Shown here piece after piece: positions 8,359-17,576 of a DNA stretch of 64,000 nt. Location: contig NZ_JAMXXP010000002.1 in NCBI RefSeq assembly GCF_024129355.1, positions 184,116 through 248,115 on the forward strand, in the 5' to 3' direction. Under the pieces are notes generated by a model that worked only from the letters and a program-made list of their open reading frames with translations, did not search any database and was not told where the DNA came from. This DNA is from Acinetobacter lwoffii. GTDB lineage: Bacteria > Pseudomonadota > Gammaproteobacteria > Pseudomonadales > Moraxellaceae. How positions within the stretch are numbered: the first letter of the stretch is position 1; each line of letters starts with the position of its first letter. The translations under genes were made by a program, and so were the position numbers.

Positions 8359-9899
8359 GGCTGAACTTCAAACCCCTGAATAGAAATGCTGTTAAGCGCG
8401 TAAATATCCCGTGTACGGCCCGTGACCTGAATGTACTGTACGATCGCCGAGTAAATGTCATAGCGTGCCGATTCAATTTCCTGCGCGGCACTATGAATGG
8501 CTTGCTCTGCATTCAGCAAATCCACTACGGTTCGGGTACCCAATTTATATTGTTCTTGATACAGCTCTTTGGTGCGTACCGTGGTTGCGCGGCGCTGGGA
8601 TAAAACCCCCATTTGTTTTTGTTTATTTTCAATTTGCTCGCGGATCAAGCGCACCTGATCTAGCACATCCAGATAGACCGTATTAACCTGTGCGCGTGCA
8701 GCTTCTTCGGCATAGCTTGCGGCACGGGTCTGTGAACGCGTTGCACCACCCTGATACAAATTACTGCTGGCTTCAATCATGACTGAATTATAAAAGCCAT
8801 CATCTTCATTATTATTTGGATTCCGTCCATTCATCGCCTGACTTAGACTACCTTTAACACTAATGGTCGGATAAGGGCTTAGCCGCGCCTGATCTTTTTG
8901 CAAACGGGCAACATTGACCCCGGCATGGGCCAGAATCATGTTCGGAATCTGGGTAAATTCCGGATCCTGATAAAGATCGGCCTGTGCCACAATACGATCA
9001 GGAATATCCCATTCAATAGCTGATACATCAAATCCTAGCAAGGTACGCAAGCGTTGTTGATATTGTCTGAGTTGGGTCTGCTGAACAATCAGATTCGATT
9101 GCGCTGCTTCCAGATTGGACTGGGCCTGAATCGGGTCGGCCTGACTGCTGATTCCGGCGCGGGCACGCAAATTGGCAATTTCTGCAATCCGTCCAATGCC
9201 CTGAATCTGCTGTTGGGCAATCTGGGTGATTTGCTGATAACGTTTGATATTCACTATTGCATCTGCTACTTCAAATGCAATCTGATCCAAACTAACCAGC
9301 ACTCTTGCCTGTTCTTCTGCCAAGCGGGCTTCTTCCACACTGATATTGGTTTTAATTTTGCCAAAGTCATACAGCATCTGGGTGGCATTCAAAGAAACCA
9401 TTTGTCGTCCACGTTCACCGGAAGTGAGATCCCCTGTCCCGATACCACCGGACACCTGCGGATAATAACCCGCTCTCGCTACATCAATATTGGCTGCCTG
9501 CGCAGATAATGTCGAAATACTCTGGGTGATTTCAGGACGTCGTTGCACTGCCCGGTGTACGGCTTCCACCAGATTCATTTTTTGTGGAATGCCACCTGTG
9601 ATCGTAGGACTTAAAGCTGACTGTCCTGACTGTGGTCGGGTAATTTACGGCAGCTCAGCTACTTTTGATGTATCTAATGAATAATGACCAAGCGACGTGA
9701 TATCAATGCTATGCGCTGACCGTGTCGGTTTGGGTGCAATCAGCTGGCCCAAGCCATTCTTGAGATTGGAAAAATAATGGGGTGAGTTTTCTGCATGCCC
9801 CAAAGACACAGATAAAGGCAAAAGAAGAAGTATCAATCTCTTTCTTTTTTGATCTGTTTTCCCCTGATTTTTTTTAAAGTGTTCTGCCCTAAATCGCAT
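8355..9899 (-). pseudogene. TolC-family outer membrane efflux protein, interrupted by an in-frame stop
   Basis: The outer-membrane channel of the type I system. From the ATG at 9899, the first 84 codons encode a clear signal peptide (basic KRKR, then LILLLLPLSVSLG, cleavage near GHA-EN) and a linker, then hit TAA at 9645-9647. The same frame continues after that codon without a shift through 22 more codons to the ATG at 9578 and on for 407 residues of TolC-type sequence (MNLVEAVHRAVQRRPEI, with duplicated coiled-coil regions) to 8355. Readthrough would give about 514 residues with a normal TolC layout. Starting at 9578 would give a protein without a signal peptide, which could not reach the outer membrane. 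A real nonsense mutation, a sequencing error or stop-codon readthrough are all possible. Confidence 0.75.
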
Positions 9900-9985
9900 A
9901 ATTATGTAATGTTTCTTGTTTTAGCCTAACAATATAACAAATCCTTTTAAAAGAAATCTTTTTCACTTTGATTTGAGCAAAAAAA

Positions 9986-10024
9986 ACCCTGCATCCGACA
10001 ACTGGCGCCTGATGCAGGGTTTTT
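9986..10024. terminator. Terminator downstream of lptB
   Basis: ACCCTGCATC (9986-9995) and GATGCAGGGT (10011-10020) form a 10-bp stem, with an A-run on the left and a T-run on the right. It lies between the stop of lptB and the start of the secretion operon, and separates the two. Confidence 0.85.
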
Positions 10025-10041
10025 ATAGAAAGCAGGATTAT

Positions 10042-10785
10042 TTAAACAGTGAAATCATCACCCAGATAAACTTTTCTCACAGTCTCATTTGCCAGAATTT
10101 CTTCTGGTGTGCCTTCAGCAAGCAATGCGCCTTCACTGACAATATAGGCATGCTCACAAATCGCCAGCGTTTCACGCACGTTATGATCGGTAATCAGTAC
10201 CCCAATTCCGCGATCTTTCAAGTTCGTAATAATATCCTTAATATCTCCAACCGAAATCGGATCGACACCGGCAAAAGGCTCATCGAGTAGCATAAATTTT
10301 GGGTCAGCCGCAAGTGCACGCGCAATCTCAGCACGACGTCGTTCCCCACCAGATACGCTCATGCCCAAAGAATCTTTGATATGGGTGATTTTAAAGTCTG
10401 CCAATAGCTCCGCCAGACGTTGCTGACGTTGTGCCTTGGTCATATCTTTACGGGTTTCCAGAATCGCCATAATATTTTCAGAAATCGTCAGTTTTCGGAA
10501 AATCGAAGCTTCCTGCGGCAAATAACCAATTCCCTTACGTGCCCGCTCATGCATTGCGAGGTCGGAAAGATCCAGATCATCCAGATAGATTTCCCCCTTA
10601 TCCATCCGCACCAGACCGACCACCATATAGAAACTGGTGGTTTTACCGGCGCCATTCGGTCCCAGCAACCCGACAATCTGACCACTTTCCATGCTGAACG
10701 ACACATCTTTCACTACCCAGCGTTTATTATAATTTTTCGCCAGATGTTTAATGGTGAGGGTTTGAACCTGCTGCGATTGCTCCAT
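10042..10785 (-). CDS. lptB: LPS export ABC transporter ATP-binding protein LptB
   Basis: A 247-residue cytoplasmic ATPase that powers extraction of lipopolysaccharide from the inner membrane with LptF, LptG and LptC. Walker A is GPNGAGKTT (about residue 42), the signature is SGGERRR (about 145) and Walker B is [10 protein letters not shown] (about 165), followed by a switch histidine (ITDHN). Length and sequence match LptB closely. Its ATG overlaps the last base of the lptA stop. It is the final gene of the kdsD-kdsC-lptC-lptA-lptB run and ends at a strong terminator. Confidence 0.97.
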   Translation of the reverse strand: MEQSQQVQTLTIKHLAKNYNKRWVVKDVSFSMESGQIVGLLGPNGAGKTTSFYMVVGLVRMDKGEIYLDDLDLSDLAMHERARKGIGYLPQEASIFRKLTISENIMAILETRKDMTKAQRQQRLAELLADFKITHIKDSLGMSVSGGERRRAEIARALAADPKFMLLDEPFAGVDPISVGDIKDIITNLKDRGIGVLITDHNVRETLAICEHAYIVSEGALLAEGTPEEILANETVRKVYLGDDFTV

Positions 10786-11351
10786 TAATCACGCGCTCCC
10801 GGGAAGGATGTTGAACTAGATGGTGGAATCACAATTTTTACGCGACCTTCAGCTGAACCGGTTTTATTCGGTGTACCGATGGCTTCAACATCACCCTTAT
10901 TCATGCTGTATTTTAAAGTCGCACCACGAATACTGGCACCATTCTGCTGCAACAGTGCATTACCTGACAGGGTAATAATGCCAGTTTCAGCATTATAGAC
11001 AATTTTCTGCGCCTGGCCTTTGGCAAGACCTTTGGCCGGATCCACTTTTTGCTGGAACTGTGCCGGGCTGCCTGTCGCTGTAATCAGGCTGATCTGACGC
11101 TTATTGTTCAGATTGGCCACAATTGAATTGGCTTGCAGCTTCATAGTGCCCTGTTCAATGATGACATTGCCCGAATACGTCGTCACACCCGTCCGCTCAT
11201 TGAAAGTCGCCCGGTCAGCCAGCAAGGTAATTGGCTGGTTACGGTCAGATGGCAGGGCAAAAGCAGTGATTGAACCGAGTCCAACCACAGTCGCCAGCGT
11301 CATACGCTTCAGGAAAGTGTGCATCATTTTGGCTTTAGGAGTTTGGTTCAT
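10785..11351 (-). CDS. lptA: LPS transport periplasmic protein LptA
   Basis: A 188-residue periplasmic bridge protein that carries LPS from LptC to LptD across the periplasm. A signal peptide (basic [11 protein letters not shown], then a hydrophobic stretch ending near FA-LP) precedes an OstA-type beta-jellyroll ([34 protein letters not shown]). The start at 11351 was chosen because GAGGAAAGT sits just before it; a longer reading from 11444 would add 31 residues lying inside lptC. Its start overlaps the end of lptC by 17 bp, and its stop overlaps the lptB start by one base. Confidence 0.94.
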   Translation of the reverse strand: MNQTPKAKMMHTFLKRMTLATVVGLGSITAFALPSDRNQPITLLADRATFNERTGVTTYSGNVIIEQGTMKLQANSIVANLNNKRQISLITATGSPAQFQQKVDPAKGLAKGQAQKIVYNAETGIITLSGNALLQQNGASIRGATLKYSMNKGDVEAIGTPNKTGSAEGRVKIVIPPSSSTSFPGARD

Positions 11352-11883
11352 ACTTTCCTCGAATATTAAAGAATTCGTATTGACCATCATTAAGATTGGC
11401 TTTAAGACCCTGGCTGACAAATTCAGCCTGTGGAGATTCCACAATCACTGTCTTGTCTGTTTCAATTTCACGTGTTTTCGGAAAAGCAGTCAGTTCTTCA
11501 GTACGAAACTGCATTTTTCCATTTTGCATGATTTTGGTGGCGAGCACTTCTTGAGAGAGTACAACTTTTGTATTGTCATCATAACCATGCGCCATTTTGG
11601 CAAAGAAAGTCGCATCGACTTTACCATTGTCATAGGTCGATGCTCGCAGATTTTCCAGCTTTGAGGTTTCTAGCTGCAGGTTCTGCTCGAGTCGGTCCAC
11701 TTGGGCACGAACCGACACCTGGCCTGCTTCATCCGTCTGGGTTAAGTTAATATTTTGAGCGGAATAGGTCATGCTGCGCGCAGAGTCTGCCTGCAGCTTG
11801 TTGCCCTTGCCGCTGTAATAGTAATAACCACCACTTATTGCGGCAATAATCACAGCCGTAATATATAAAACTTTAGTATCCAT
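11335..11883 (-). CDS. lptC: LPS export protein LptC
   Basis: A 182-residue bitopic inner-membrane protein. An N-terminal helix (VLYITAVIIAAISGGYYYY, residues 5-23) anchors a periplasmic LptA-like jellyroll that accepts LPS from LptBFG. Sequence identity within this family is low, so position between kdsC and lptA supports the call as strongly as the visible DUF1239 features (VIVESPQAEFVSQGLKA near the end). The gene follows kdsC after about 33 bp and overlaps lptA by 17 bp. Confidence 0.92.
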   Translation of the reverse strand: MDTKVLYITAVIIAAISGGYYYYSGKGNKLQADSARSMTYSAQNINLTQTDEAGQVSVRAQVDRLEQNLQLETSKLENLRASTYDNGKVDATFFAKMAHGYDDNTKVVLSQEVLATKIMQNGKMQFRTEELTAFPKTREIETDKTVIVESPQAEFVSQGLKANLNDGQYEFFNIRGKYEPNS

Positions 11884-11916
11884 AAGCGGTGTACTTAATC
11901 CAAAAGATATGACTTA

Positions 11917-12456
11917 TTAATAAGGCGCACGAGTATATTTTTCAAGTAACTCTTGGTACATGCCTTTGGACATTAACAACATATCGCAGATTTCACGCAC
12001 CGCACCACGTCCACCCTGCGCCTGAGTCACCAGATCGGCACGGCGGCGAACTTCAACATGACCATTAGGCACGGTCACTTTCATGCCGGCAATGGCAAAA
12101 GCAGACAGATCAGGCCAGTCATCGCCCATGTACAGGCAATCTTCAGGATCAATGTTGAGCTGTGCGCAGGCTTCACGAAGTGCTGTACCTTTGTCTTCAC
12201 GGCCCTGATAGACCAGATCAACACCCAGATCCGACATACGCTTTTCTACGATATTGCTTTTACGTCCGGTGATAATAATCACCTTGATCCCTGCTTGCTG
12301 AACCAGTTTCATGCCCAGACCGTCACGAATATCAAAGGATTTGATCTCATCGCCAGTATTAGTCAGCGTTACAAAGCCATCACTTAAAATACCATCTACA
12401 TCAAGCACCAGTGCTGCAATATGACGTGCCTGCTCTAATAATACATAAGATGCCAT
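11917..12456 (-). CDS. kdsC: 3-deoxy-D-manno-octulosonate 8-phosphate phosphatase KdsC
   Basis: A 179-residue HAD phosphatase that removes the phosphate from Kdo-8-phosphate in the Kdo branch of LPS synthesis. It has the type C0 HAD layout without a large cap: LVLDVDGILSDG (nucleophile and acid Asp, about residue 17), ITGRKSNIVEKR (about 63) and the Mg-binding YMGDDWPD (about 110). Length is normal for KdsC. It begins 3 bp after the kdsD stop, so the two are co-transcribed. Confidence 0.96.
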   Translation of the reverse strand: MASYVLLEQARHIAALVLDVDGILSDGFVTLTNTGDEIKSFDIRDGLGMKLVQQAGIKVIIITGRKSNIVEKRMSDLGVDLVYQGREDKGTALREACAQLNIDPEDCLYMGDDWPDLSAFAIAGMKVTVPNGHVEVRRRADLVTQAQGGRGAVREICDMLLMSKGMYQELLEKYTRAPY

Positions 12457-12459
12457 TTA

Positions 12460-13503
12460 TTAATTTACCCCAGCCTGAATCAGGTCATGCATACTAATCA
12501 CACCAATGACTTTATTGGCATCATCAACAACTACAAATTGATTAATTTTATGCTCATTCATACGTTCCAGTGCCACCACTGCACGTGCTTCCTGAGAAAT
12601 GGTCAACGGATTTTTGGTCATCACGTCCTGAATAGCCAGATTGACATCAAAACCTTGCTGCTTATCAATCAAGCGACGCAAGTCACCATCGGTAAAAATC
12701 CCCAGCAACACATCATTTTCATCGACGACTGTGGTTAAGCCCAAGCGCTTGTTGGAAATTTCGTACAATACTTTATTCATGGCGGTATCTGGCGAGACTT
12801 TAGGTAAATCTGCGCCAGTACGCATCAGATGCTTCACATGCAATAACAGACGCTTACCCAGCGCACCTGCAGGATGTGAGCGTGCAAAATCATCCGAGGT
12901 AAAGCCGCGAGCATCCAATAAAGCTACCGCCAAAGCATCGCCCAAAGCCAATGTTGCCGTCGTTGACGATGTCGGCGCTAAACCCAGTGGACAAGCCTCC
13001 TGAATATTACCCAGCGTTAAAGCTACATCAGCATTTTGTGGCATTGGACCACGATCATCACCACTGATGGTAATCAGCGGAATTTCCAGATGCTTGATCA
13101 GCGGCATCAGCATCATGATTTCATCACTCTTGCCCGAGTTTGAAATTGCAATCAGCACATCACCAGCCACCAGCATCCCTAAGTCACCATGACCGGCTTC
13201 ACCTGGATGCATAAAGAATGAGGGAGTTCCGGTCGAAGCAAAGGTCGCCGCCATTTTACGGCCAATATGACCTGACTTGCCCATTCCGGTAATCACCAGA
13301 CGACCAGTACACTGTAGAATAATTTCACATGCCCGGCTAAAACGGTCATCAATCTGTGTTGCTAAAATCTGTAGTGCATTTTCTTCAATGCGCAGTGTTT
13401 CAAGTGCGACTTTCTGGAAATCTAGTTGATTCGCTGTTTTTTGTGGATTCAAAGCCTGTTTACCTACGCTAAGGACAGAGAAAAACTCTGGTTTGATGGG
13501 CAT
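12460..13503 (-). CDS. kdsD: D-arabinose 5-phosphate isomerase KdsD
   Basis: Converts ribulose 5-phosphate to arabinose 5-phosphate, the first step of Kdo synthesis. A SIS sugar-isomerase domain (GMGKSGHIGRKMAATFAS, then SNSGKSDEI; about residues 50-190) is followed by two CBS domains (MRTGADLPKVSPDTAM and MTKNPLTISQEARAV). Start choice is uncertain. The open frame extends to a TTG at 13533 and the first ATG is at 13503 (347 residues), but neither has a clear ribosome-binding site, and family members usually have 320-330 residues. A start some 20-25 codons further in is therefore possible. It is the first gene of the Kdo/Lpt cluster. Confidence 0.93.
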   Translation of the reverse strand: MPIKPEFFSVLSVGKQALNPQKTANQLDFQKVALETLRIEENALQILATQIDDRFSRACEIILQCTGRLVITGMGKSGHIGRKMAATFASTGTPSFFMHPGEAGHGDLGMLVAGDVLIAISNSGKSDEIMMLMPLIKHLEIPLITISGDDRGPMPQNADVALTLGNIQEACPLGLAPTSSTTATLALGDALAVALLDARGFTSDDFARSHPAGALGKRLLLHVKHLMRTGADLPKVSPDTAMNKVLYEISNKRLGLTTVVDENDVLLGIFTDGDLRRLIDKQQGFDVNLAIQDVMTKNPLTISQEARAVVALERMNEHKINQFVVVDDANKVIGVISMHDLIQAGVN

Positions 13504-13936
13504 AATTTTCGCAATTTTAGCATAGCTATGCAATTGTAAGCTTTCTAAATATAGAAGATTCGACGGATTTTTAATATATTCAGATTGTATTCAACTTGCA
13601 CAATCTGGTATCTCCATCTCTACATTCGCTCCATTTTTAAATTGGTTAAATGCGCTTGTTTTTATTTTTATAGAAATATAATTACACTATTCGAAATAGG
13701 TTGGGTTCAAATAAAATCTTACTCATCCAAATACAACTTAAGCACACTGGCAGACATTATCTCTAAAAATGTGAACCTAATATCCCCCCATTTCACTTCC
13801 TAAACCTCTTTTTTATAAATCACTCTCATCACCTAACTACCCTAAATAACTGAGGCTTTTTACGCTTTTATCTTTATGAATAATTATGCTTAGGTTAAGA
13901 TGATTCATCCTTTTATTTGAAGTCTTTTGAACAGCT
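13504..13936. other. AT-rich divergent promoter region between kdsD and cysS
   Basis: About 430 bp between two divergent genes. It must hold the promoters of the kdsD-lptB operon and of cysS. A 72-codon open frame inside it has no ribosome-binding site and unlikely composition. No repeat or RNA structure stands out. Confidence 0.5.
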
Positions 13937-15358
13937 ATGCAACCATTTGTTCTATATAACTCAGAGCAACGCAAAAAAGTAGAATTCGTACCTCGTGTTG
14001 AAGGTCAAATTGATCTGTATGTCTGTGGTATGACGGTTTATGACTACTGTCATATTGGACATGCACGTACAGTGGTTGCATTTGACTATATTATCCGTTT
14101 CCTGCGTAGCCAAGGCTGGAAAGTCAAATATGTGCGTAATATTACGGATATTGACGACAAAATTATTAAACGTGCCAATGAAAATGGCGAAAGTATCTCA
14201 GAGCTAACCAGCCGCTTTATTGATGCGATGAATGAGGATTTTGCCAAACTGGGCTGCCTTGCACCTGATGTAGCACCTAAAGCCACAGATTACATCGATC
14301 AGATGCAGGATATGATCAGCAACCTGGTCGACAAAGGTACGGCTTATCCATCCAATAATGGTGATGTCTACTTTGAGGTCGAGAAGTTTGCCAAATATGG
14401 TCGTCTTTCTGGCCGTAAACTAGAAGATATGCAAGCCGGTGCCTCTGAACGTGTCGATGTTGAAGTCGAAAAGAAACATCCGTTTGACTTTGTCCTCTGG
14501 AAACACGCCAAAGAAAATGAACCGTCATGGGCATCTCCTTGGGGTAATGGTCGTCCAGGCTGGCATATTGAATGTTCAGCAATGTCGACCTGCTGCCTGG
14601 GTAATCATTTCGATATTCATGGCGGCGGTGCCGATTTAACCTTCCCGCACCATGAAAATGAAATTGCACAATCTGAAGCTTCTACTGGCGAACAGTATGT
14701 CAATTACTGGATGCATGCCGGATTTATTAATGTCGATGGCGAGAAAATGTCGAAGTCTTTAGGCAATTTCTTCACTATTCGCGACGTGATTGAAAAATTC
14801 CATCCGGAAGTGGTGCGTTATTTCATTGTCTCTTCCCATTATCGTAGCCCGGTGAATTACTCGGATGTTGCCTTAAAAGAAGCAAAAAATACCTTGTCTC
14901 GTTTCTATCACTCGTTTAAAACCTATCAGGCGGTTTATGGTGATCATCTGATTGAAACTCTGGATGAGGCTTTGGTTGAACGTTTTAATACCGCTATGTG
15001 TGATGATTTCAATACGCCTGAAGCGATTGCGGTATTGTTCGAAATCAATAAAGAACTGAATCGTGCCGTGAAAGAAGAAAATGCGGAACAGGCAGCGATT
15101 TATTATGCAACTTTACGTCACCTGACCAATATTCTCGGTCTGGTACAGCAGGATGTAGAAGAGTTCCTCAAGTCTGACATTGGTCAGGAAGCTCTAGGGT
15201 TGTCACCTGAACAAATTGAAGATTTAATTCAACAGCGTCAGGATGCCAAGAAAGCCAAAGAATTCGCACGTGCGGATGAGATTCGTCAATCTTTACTTGA
15301 TCAAGGTGTTGTTCTTGAGGATACCCGTCAAGGTACGGTTTGGCGCCGTGCTGATTAA
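13937..15358 (+). CDS. cysS: Cysteinyl-tRNA synthetase
   Basis: A 473-residue class I aminoacyl-tRNA synthetase that charges tRNA-Cys. The zinc-binding cysteine is in YVCGMTVYD (about residue 30), the HIGH motif is HIGHARTVV (about 40) and KMSKS is [10 protein letters not shown] (about 270). The zinc-ligand segment [10 protein letters not shown] and a C-terminal anticodon-binding DALR-type helix bundle ([20 protein letters not shown]) complete the fold. Length is normal. The gene is followed directly by a strong promoter and a tRNA-Gly gene. Confidence 0.98.
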   Translation: MQPFVLYNSEQRKKVEFVPRVEGQIDLYVCGMTVYDYCHIGHARTVVAFDYIIRFLRSQGWKVKYVRNITDIDDKIIKRANENGESISELTSRFIDAMNEDFAKLGCLAPDVAPKATDYIDQMQDMISNLVDKGTAYPSNNGDVYFEVEKFAKYGRLSGRKLEDMQAGASERVDVEVEKKHPFDFVLWKHAKENEPSWASPWGNGRPGWHIECSAMSTCCLGNHFDIHGGGADLTFPHHENEIAQSEASTGEQYVNYWMHAGFINVDGEKMSKSLGNFFTIRDVIEKFHPEVVRYFIVSSHYRSPVNYSDVALKEAKNTLSRFYHSFKTYQAVYGDHLIETLDEALVERFNTAMCDDFNTPEAIAVLFEINKELNRAVKEENAEQAAIYYATLRHLTNILGLVQQDVEEFLKSDIGQEALGLSPEQIEDLIQQRQDAKKAKEFARADEIRQSLLDQGVVLEDTRQGTVWRRAD

Positions 15359-15382
15359 TTAATCAAACAGATTTATAGAGAG

Positions 15383-15410
15383 TTGACACTGCTGTGGAAT
15401 TCTCTATAAT
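15383..15410 (+). promoter_or_regulatory. Near-consensus sigma70 promoter for tRNA-Gly
   Basis: Perfect TTGACA at 15383-15388 and perfect TATAAT at 15405-15410, spacer 16 bp, 10 bp before the mature tRNA 5' end. This is expected of a strong stable-RNA promoter. Confidence 0.9.
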
Positions 15411-15420
15411 TCACCTCATT

Positions 15421-15496
15421 GCGGGAATAGCTCAGTTGGTAGAGCATAACCTTGCCAAGGTTGGGGTCGGGAGTTCGAGTCTCCTTTCCCGCTCCA
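15421..15496 (+). tRNA. tRNA-Gly (anticodon GCC)
   Basis: A 76-nt cloverleaf. Acceptor GCGGGAA pairs with TTCCCGC, the D arm contains AGCTCAGTTGGTAGAGC, the anticodon loop is CTTGCCAAG with anticodon GCC, and the T loop is GTTCGAGTC. The 3' CCA is encoded. A consensus promoter precedes it and a terminator follows 10 bp later, so it is transcribed alone. Confidence 0.97.
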
Positions 15497-15506
15497 GAAT
15501 ACGAAA

Positions 15507-15535
15507 AACCCTTATCGAAAGATAAGGGTTTTTTA
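15507..15535 (+). terminator. Terminator of tRNA-Gly
   Basis: AACCCTTATC, loop GAAA, GATAAGGGTT and a T-run; a perfect 10-bp stem with a stable tetraloop. Confidence 0.93.
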
Positions 15536-15672
15536 TTGTGTTTGAAAAAAATTTATTAATAAAATGCATATCTCAAATCACTTATTCATCCTCTTTTACC
15601 CTGACAATTTTTTTGGGTTATTTATGACAAAGTGCTATTGTGGATAAACTTTAAAACTTCAATCCCTTTCAT

Positions 15673-15684
15673 AACGATATCGTT
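15673..15684. promoter_or_regulatory. 12-bp palindrome directly before the PaaX-like start
   Basis: AACGATATCGTT is a perfect palindrome ending 2 bp before the ATG at 15687. Its position suggests an autoregulatory operator. No copy is seen before the neighbouring desaturase. Confidence 0.4.
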
Positions 15685-15686
15685 TT

Positions 15687-16475
15687 ATGACTTATAAATT
15701 AAATGCTCGTCATCTAATTCTAGATCTTTTATATGCCTCTAAAAACTCCACCCTGTCTATTAAGCGGATATTAACTGCTGCTGAATTATTGGGTATATCT
15801 GACAATGGGATCCGTGTCGCTGTGGCCCGATTAAATCAGGAAAATGTGATTCAAGCTGTAGAGCGCGGCGTATATCAATTGCTAGAGAAAAAATTCGATA
15901 CTTCTTTTATCAGCTTAAACAAACACCCTGATATGCAAACGGCGACCACATGGAACGGAAAATATGTATTGGTCTATACCGGCACTTTGGGACGTGTAGA
16001 CCGTACTGCCTTATCTAAAAGAGAAAAAGCGCTACGTTATTATGGTTTTCAGGAACTAGAGCAAAATGTTTTTATTCGTCCCGATAATTTAACACTAAAC
16101 CTAAGTCCATTAAAAACAGCTGTAATCCAGTTTGGATTAGATCCTGACGCACGTTTTTTCCAAATCAGTCAACTGGAAAGTGAAACCGAAGTTCGTGATT
16201 TATGGGATATCGAAGCGCTACATCAGACCTATCATGCAGTACAGCATGATATCAATGACTGGTTTGAGAATTACCAAAATCTGACTTTAGCAGATGCTGC
16301 AAAAAGTGCCTTTTATCTAGGTAAATCTGCCCTGTTTAGTTTACGTGCTGATCCTTTGCTTCCTGCAGAATGGATAGACACCGATGCCCGACAACAATTT
16401 GAGCTCGCAGTCCGCAAAATAGAAAAACAGGGTCAACTTTTATGGCAACATTATTTTAAAGACCAAGGGGTCTAA
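15687..16475 (+). CDS. PaaX-family transcriptional regulator
   Basis: A 262-residue GntR-like regulator of the PaaX family. The N-terminal winged helix (about 1-70) contains ILTAAELLGISDNGIRVAVARLNQENVI, which matches the PaaX DNA-binding region. The middle and C-terminal PaaX domains follow (GRVDRTALSKREKALRYYGF near 110; DLWDIEALHQTYHAV near 170). In E. coli PaaX senses phenylacetyl-CoA and represses paa genes. No paa gene lies here; the neighbour 93 bp downstream on the same strand is a fatty acid desaturase. Control of the desaturase in response to an acyl-CoA is a reasonable inference but not shown. Confidence 0.85.
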   Translation: MTYKLNARHLILDLLYASKNSTLSIKRILTAAELLGISDNGIRVAVARLNQENVIQAVERGVYQLLEKKFDTSFISLNKHPDMQTATTWNGKYVLVYTGTLGRVDRTALSKREKALRYYGFQELEQNVFIRPDNLTLNLSPLKTAVIQFGLDPDARFFQISQLESETEVRDLWDIEALHQTYHAVQHDINDWFENYQNLTLADAAKSAFYLGKSALFSLRADPLLPAEWIDTDARQQFELAVRKIEKQGQLLWQHYFKDQGV

Positions 16476-16504
16476 TTTATTTCTATTTTATACACAAAAA
16501 TAAA

Positions 16505-16533
16505 TTGACTGTAATATTTCATCCAAATATATT
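16505..16533 (+). promoter_or_regulatory. Promoter of the PaaX-linked fatty acid desaturase
   Basis: TTGACT at 16505-16510 and TATATT at 16528-16533 are exactly 17 bp apart and lie 36 bp before the ATG. The gene can therefore be transcribed separately from the regulator. Confidence 0.6.
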
Positions 16534-16568
16534 GAATACAGCAATAAGAACTAAATATAGGCAGAAGA

Positions 16569-17558
16569 ATGAACAGCAAGGTTAGTGTCACAGAACTTTT
16601 TAGTCGTGATGAAATTAAAGAACTCACCACGACCTCAGACTTGCACGGTGCCTGGGCAGTAGGTTCGACATGGACCGTAATTGTCATGACCTTTGGCACG
16701 GTAGCCTATAGCTGGGAATATTTACCTACGTGGGGGAAAGTCCTGATGTGCGCGCTGGCATTGGCCATTCTTGCTGGACGCCAGCTTGCCATGGCTATTT
16801 TGATGCATGATGCCTCGCACCATAGTCTTTTTAAAACCAAATGGTTGAACACTCATTTGACTGACTGGCTCTGTGCACGCCCGATCTGGAATGATGTCGG
16901 CAAGTATCGTCCCTATCATCTGAAACATCATGCTAAAACCTCGCAGCCAGATGATCCTGACTTGGGGTTGGTAAAAAATTTTCCCATTACTCAAAGCTCA
17001 CTATTCAGGAAATTCTTTCGTGATCTGAATGGGCAATCTGGACTTAAGTTCCTTGCAGGTCGAGTATTAATGGATCTTGAATTACTGGAATGGAGTGTTT
17101 CCAACGACCCCAAGCCAATTCCGCGTGGTGATCGCAGCAATCTAGAGTTAGCGAAAAACTTGCTGAAAAATAGTTCCGGTATGCTCATCTCAAATGCAGC
17201 AATTTTTTCTGCACTGTGGGCCAGCGGACATCCTAAACTATATTTATTATGGCCTCTTGCCTATATCACTCCATTCCCCTTGTTCATCCGCATCCGCGCC
17301 ATGGCTGAGCATGCGGGCCTAGAAACCAGTCATTCTGCCCTGAGCAATACTCGAACTACCCGTGCAGGCTGGCTGGCACGTGCTTTTGTTGCACCAATTC
17401 ATGTGAACTATCATATTGAACATCATTTAATGGCCTCTGTTCCGCATCAAAAGCTGGCAAAAATGCACCAGATGTTAAGAGAGCGTCAGTATGTCGATGC
17501 TCCGCCAAGTTATCTGGATGTGATTCGCTCACTTTTAAAAAATAATCAATTTTCCTGA
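16569..17558 (+). CDS. Membrane fatty acid desaturase
   Basis: A 329-residue di-iron integral-membrane desaturase. Three histidine clusters are present: HDASHH (about residue 80), HLKHHAKT (about 118) and HIEHHL (about 283). Hydrophobic segments lie near 30-75 and 200-240. By family it introduces a double bond into acyl chains in membrane lipids or acyl-CoA, with electrons from a ferredoxin-type reductase. It follows a PaaX-type regulator and has its own promoter. The substrate and bond position are not predictable. A second desaturase system lies at 36620-38808. Confidence 0.87.
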   Translation: MNSKVSVTELFSRDEIKELTTTSDLHGAWAVGSTWTVIVMTFGTVAYSWEYLPTWGKVLMCALALAILAGRQLAMAILMHDASHHSLFKTKWLNTHLTDWLCARPIWNDVGKYRPYHLKHHAKTSQPDDPDLGLVKNFPITQSSLFRKFFRDLNGQSGLKFLAGRVLMDLELLEWSVSNDPKPIPRGDRSNLELAKNLLKNSSGMLISNAAIFSALWASGHPKLYLLWPLAYITPFPLFIRIRAMAEHAGLETSHSALSNTRTTRAGWLARAFVAPIHVNYHIEHHLMASVPHQKLAKMHQMLRERQYVDAPPSYLDVIRSLLKNNQFS

Positions 17559-17576
17559 TGCTTAGATTATTCAATT

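Noticed and set aside
11352..11444. N-terminal extension of LptA
   Set aside because: It lies inside lptC, while the ATG at 11351 has GAGGAAAGT and gives a normal signal peptide.
13585..13803. 72-codon open frame between kdsD and cysS
   Set aside because: No ribosome-binding site, very AT-rich and low-complexity composition, and it lies in a promoter region.
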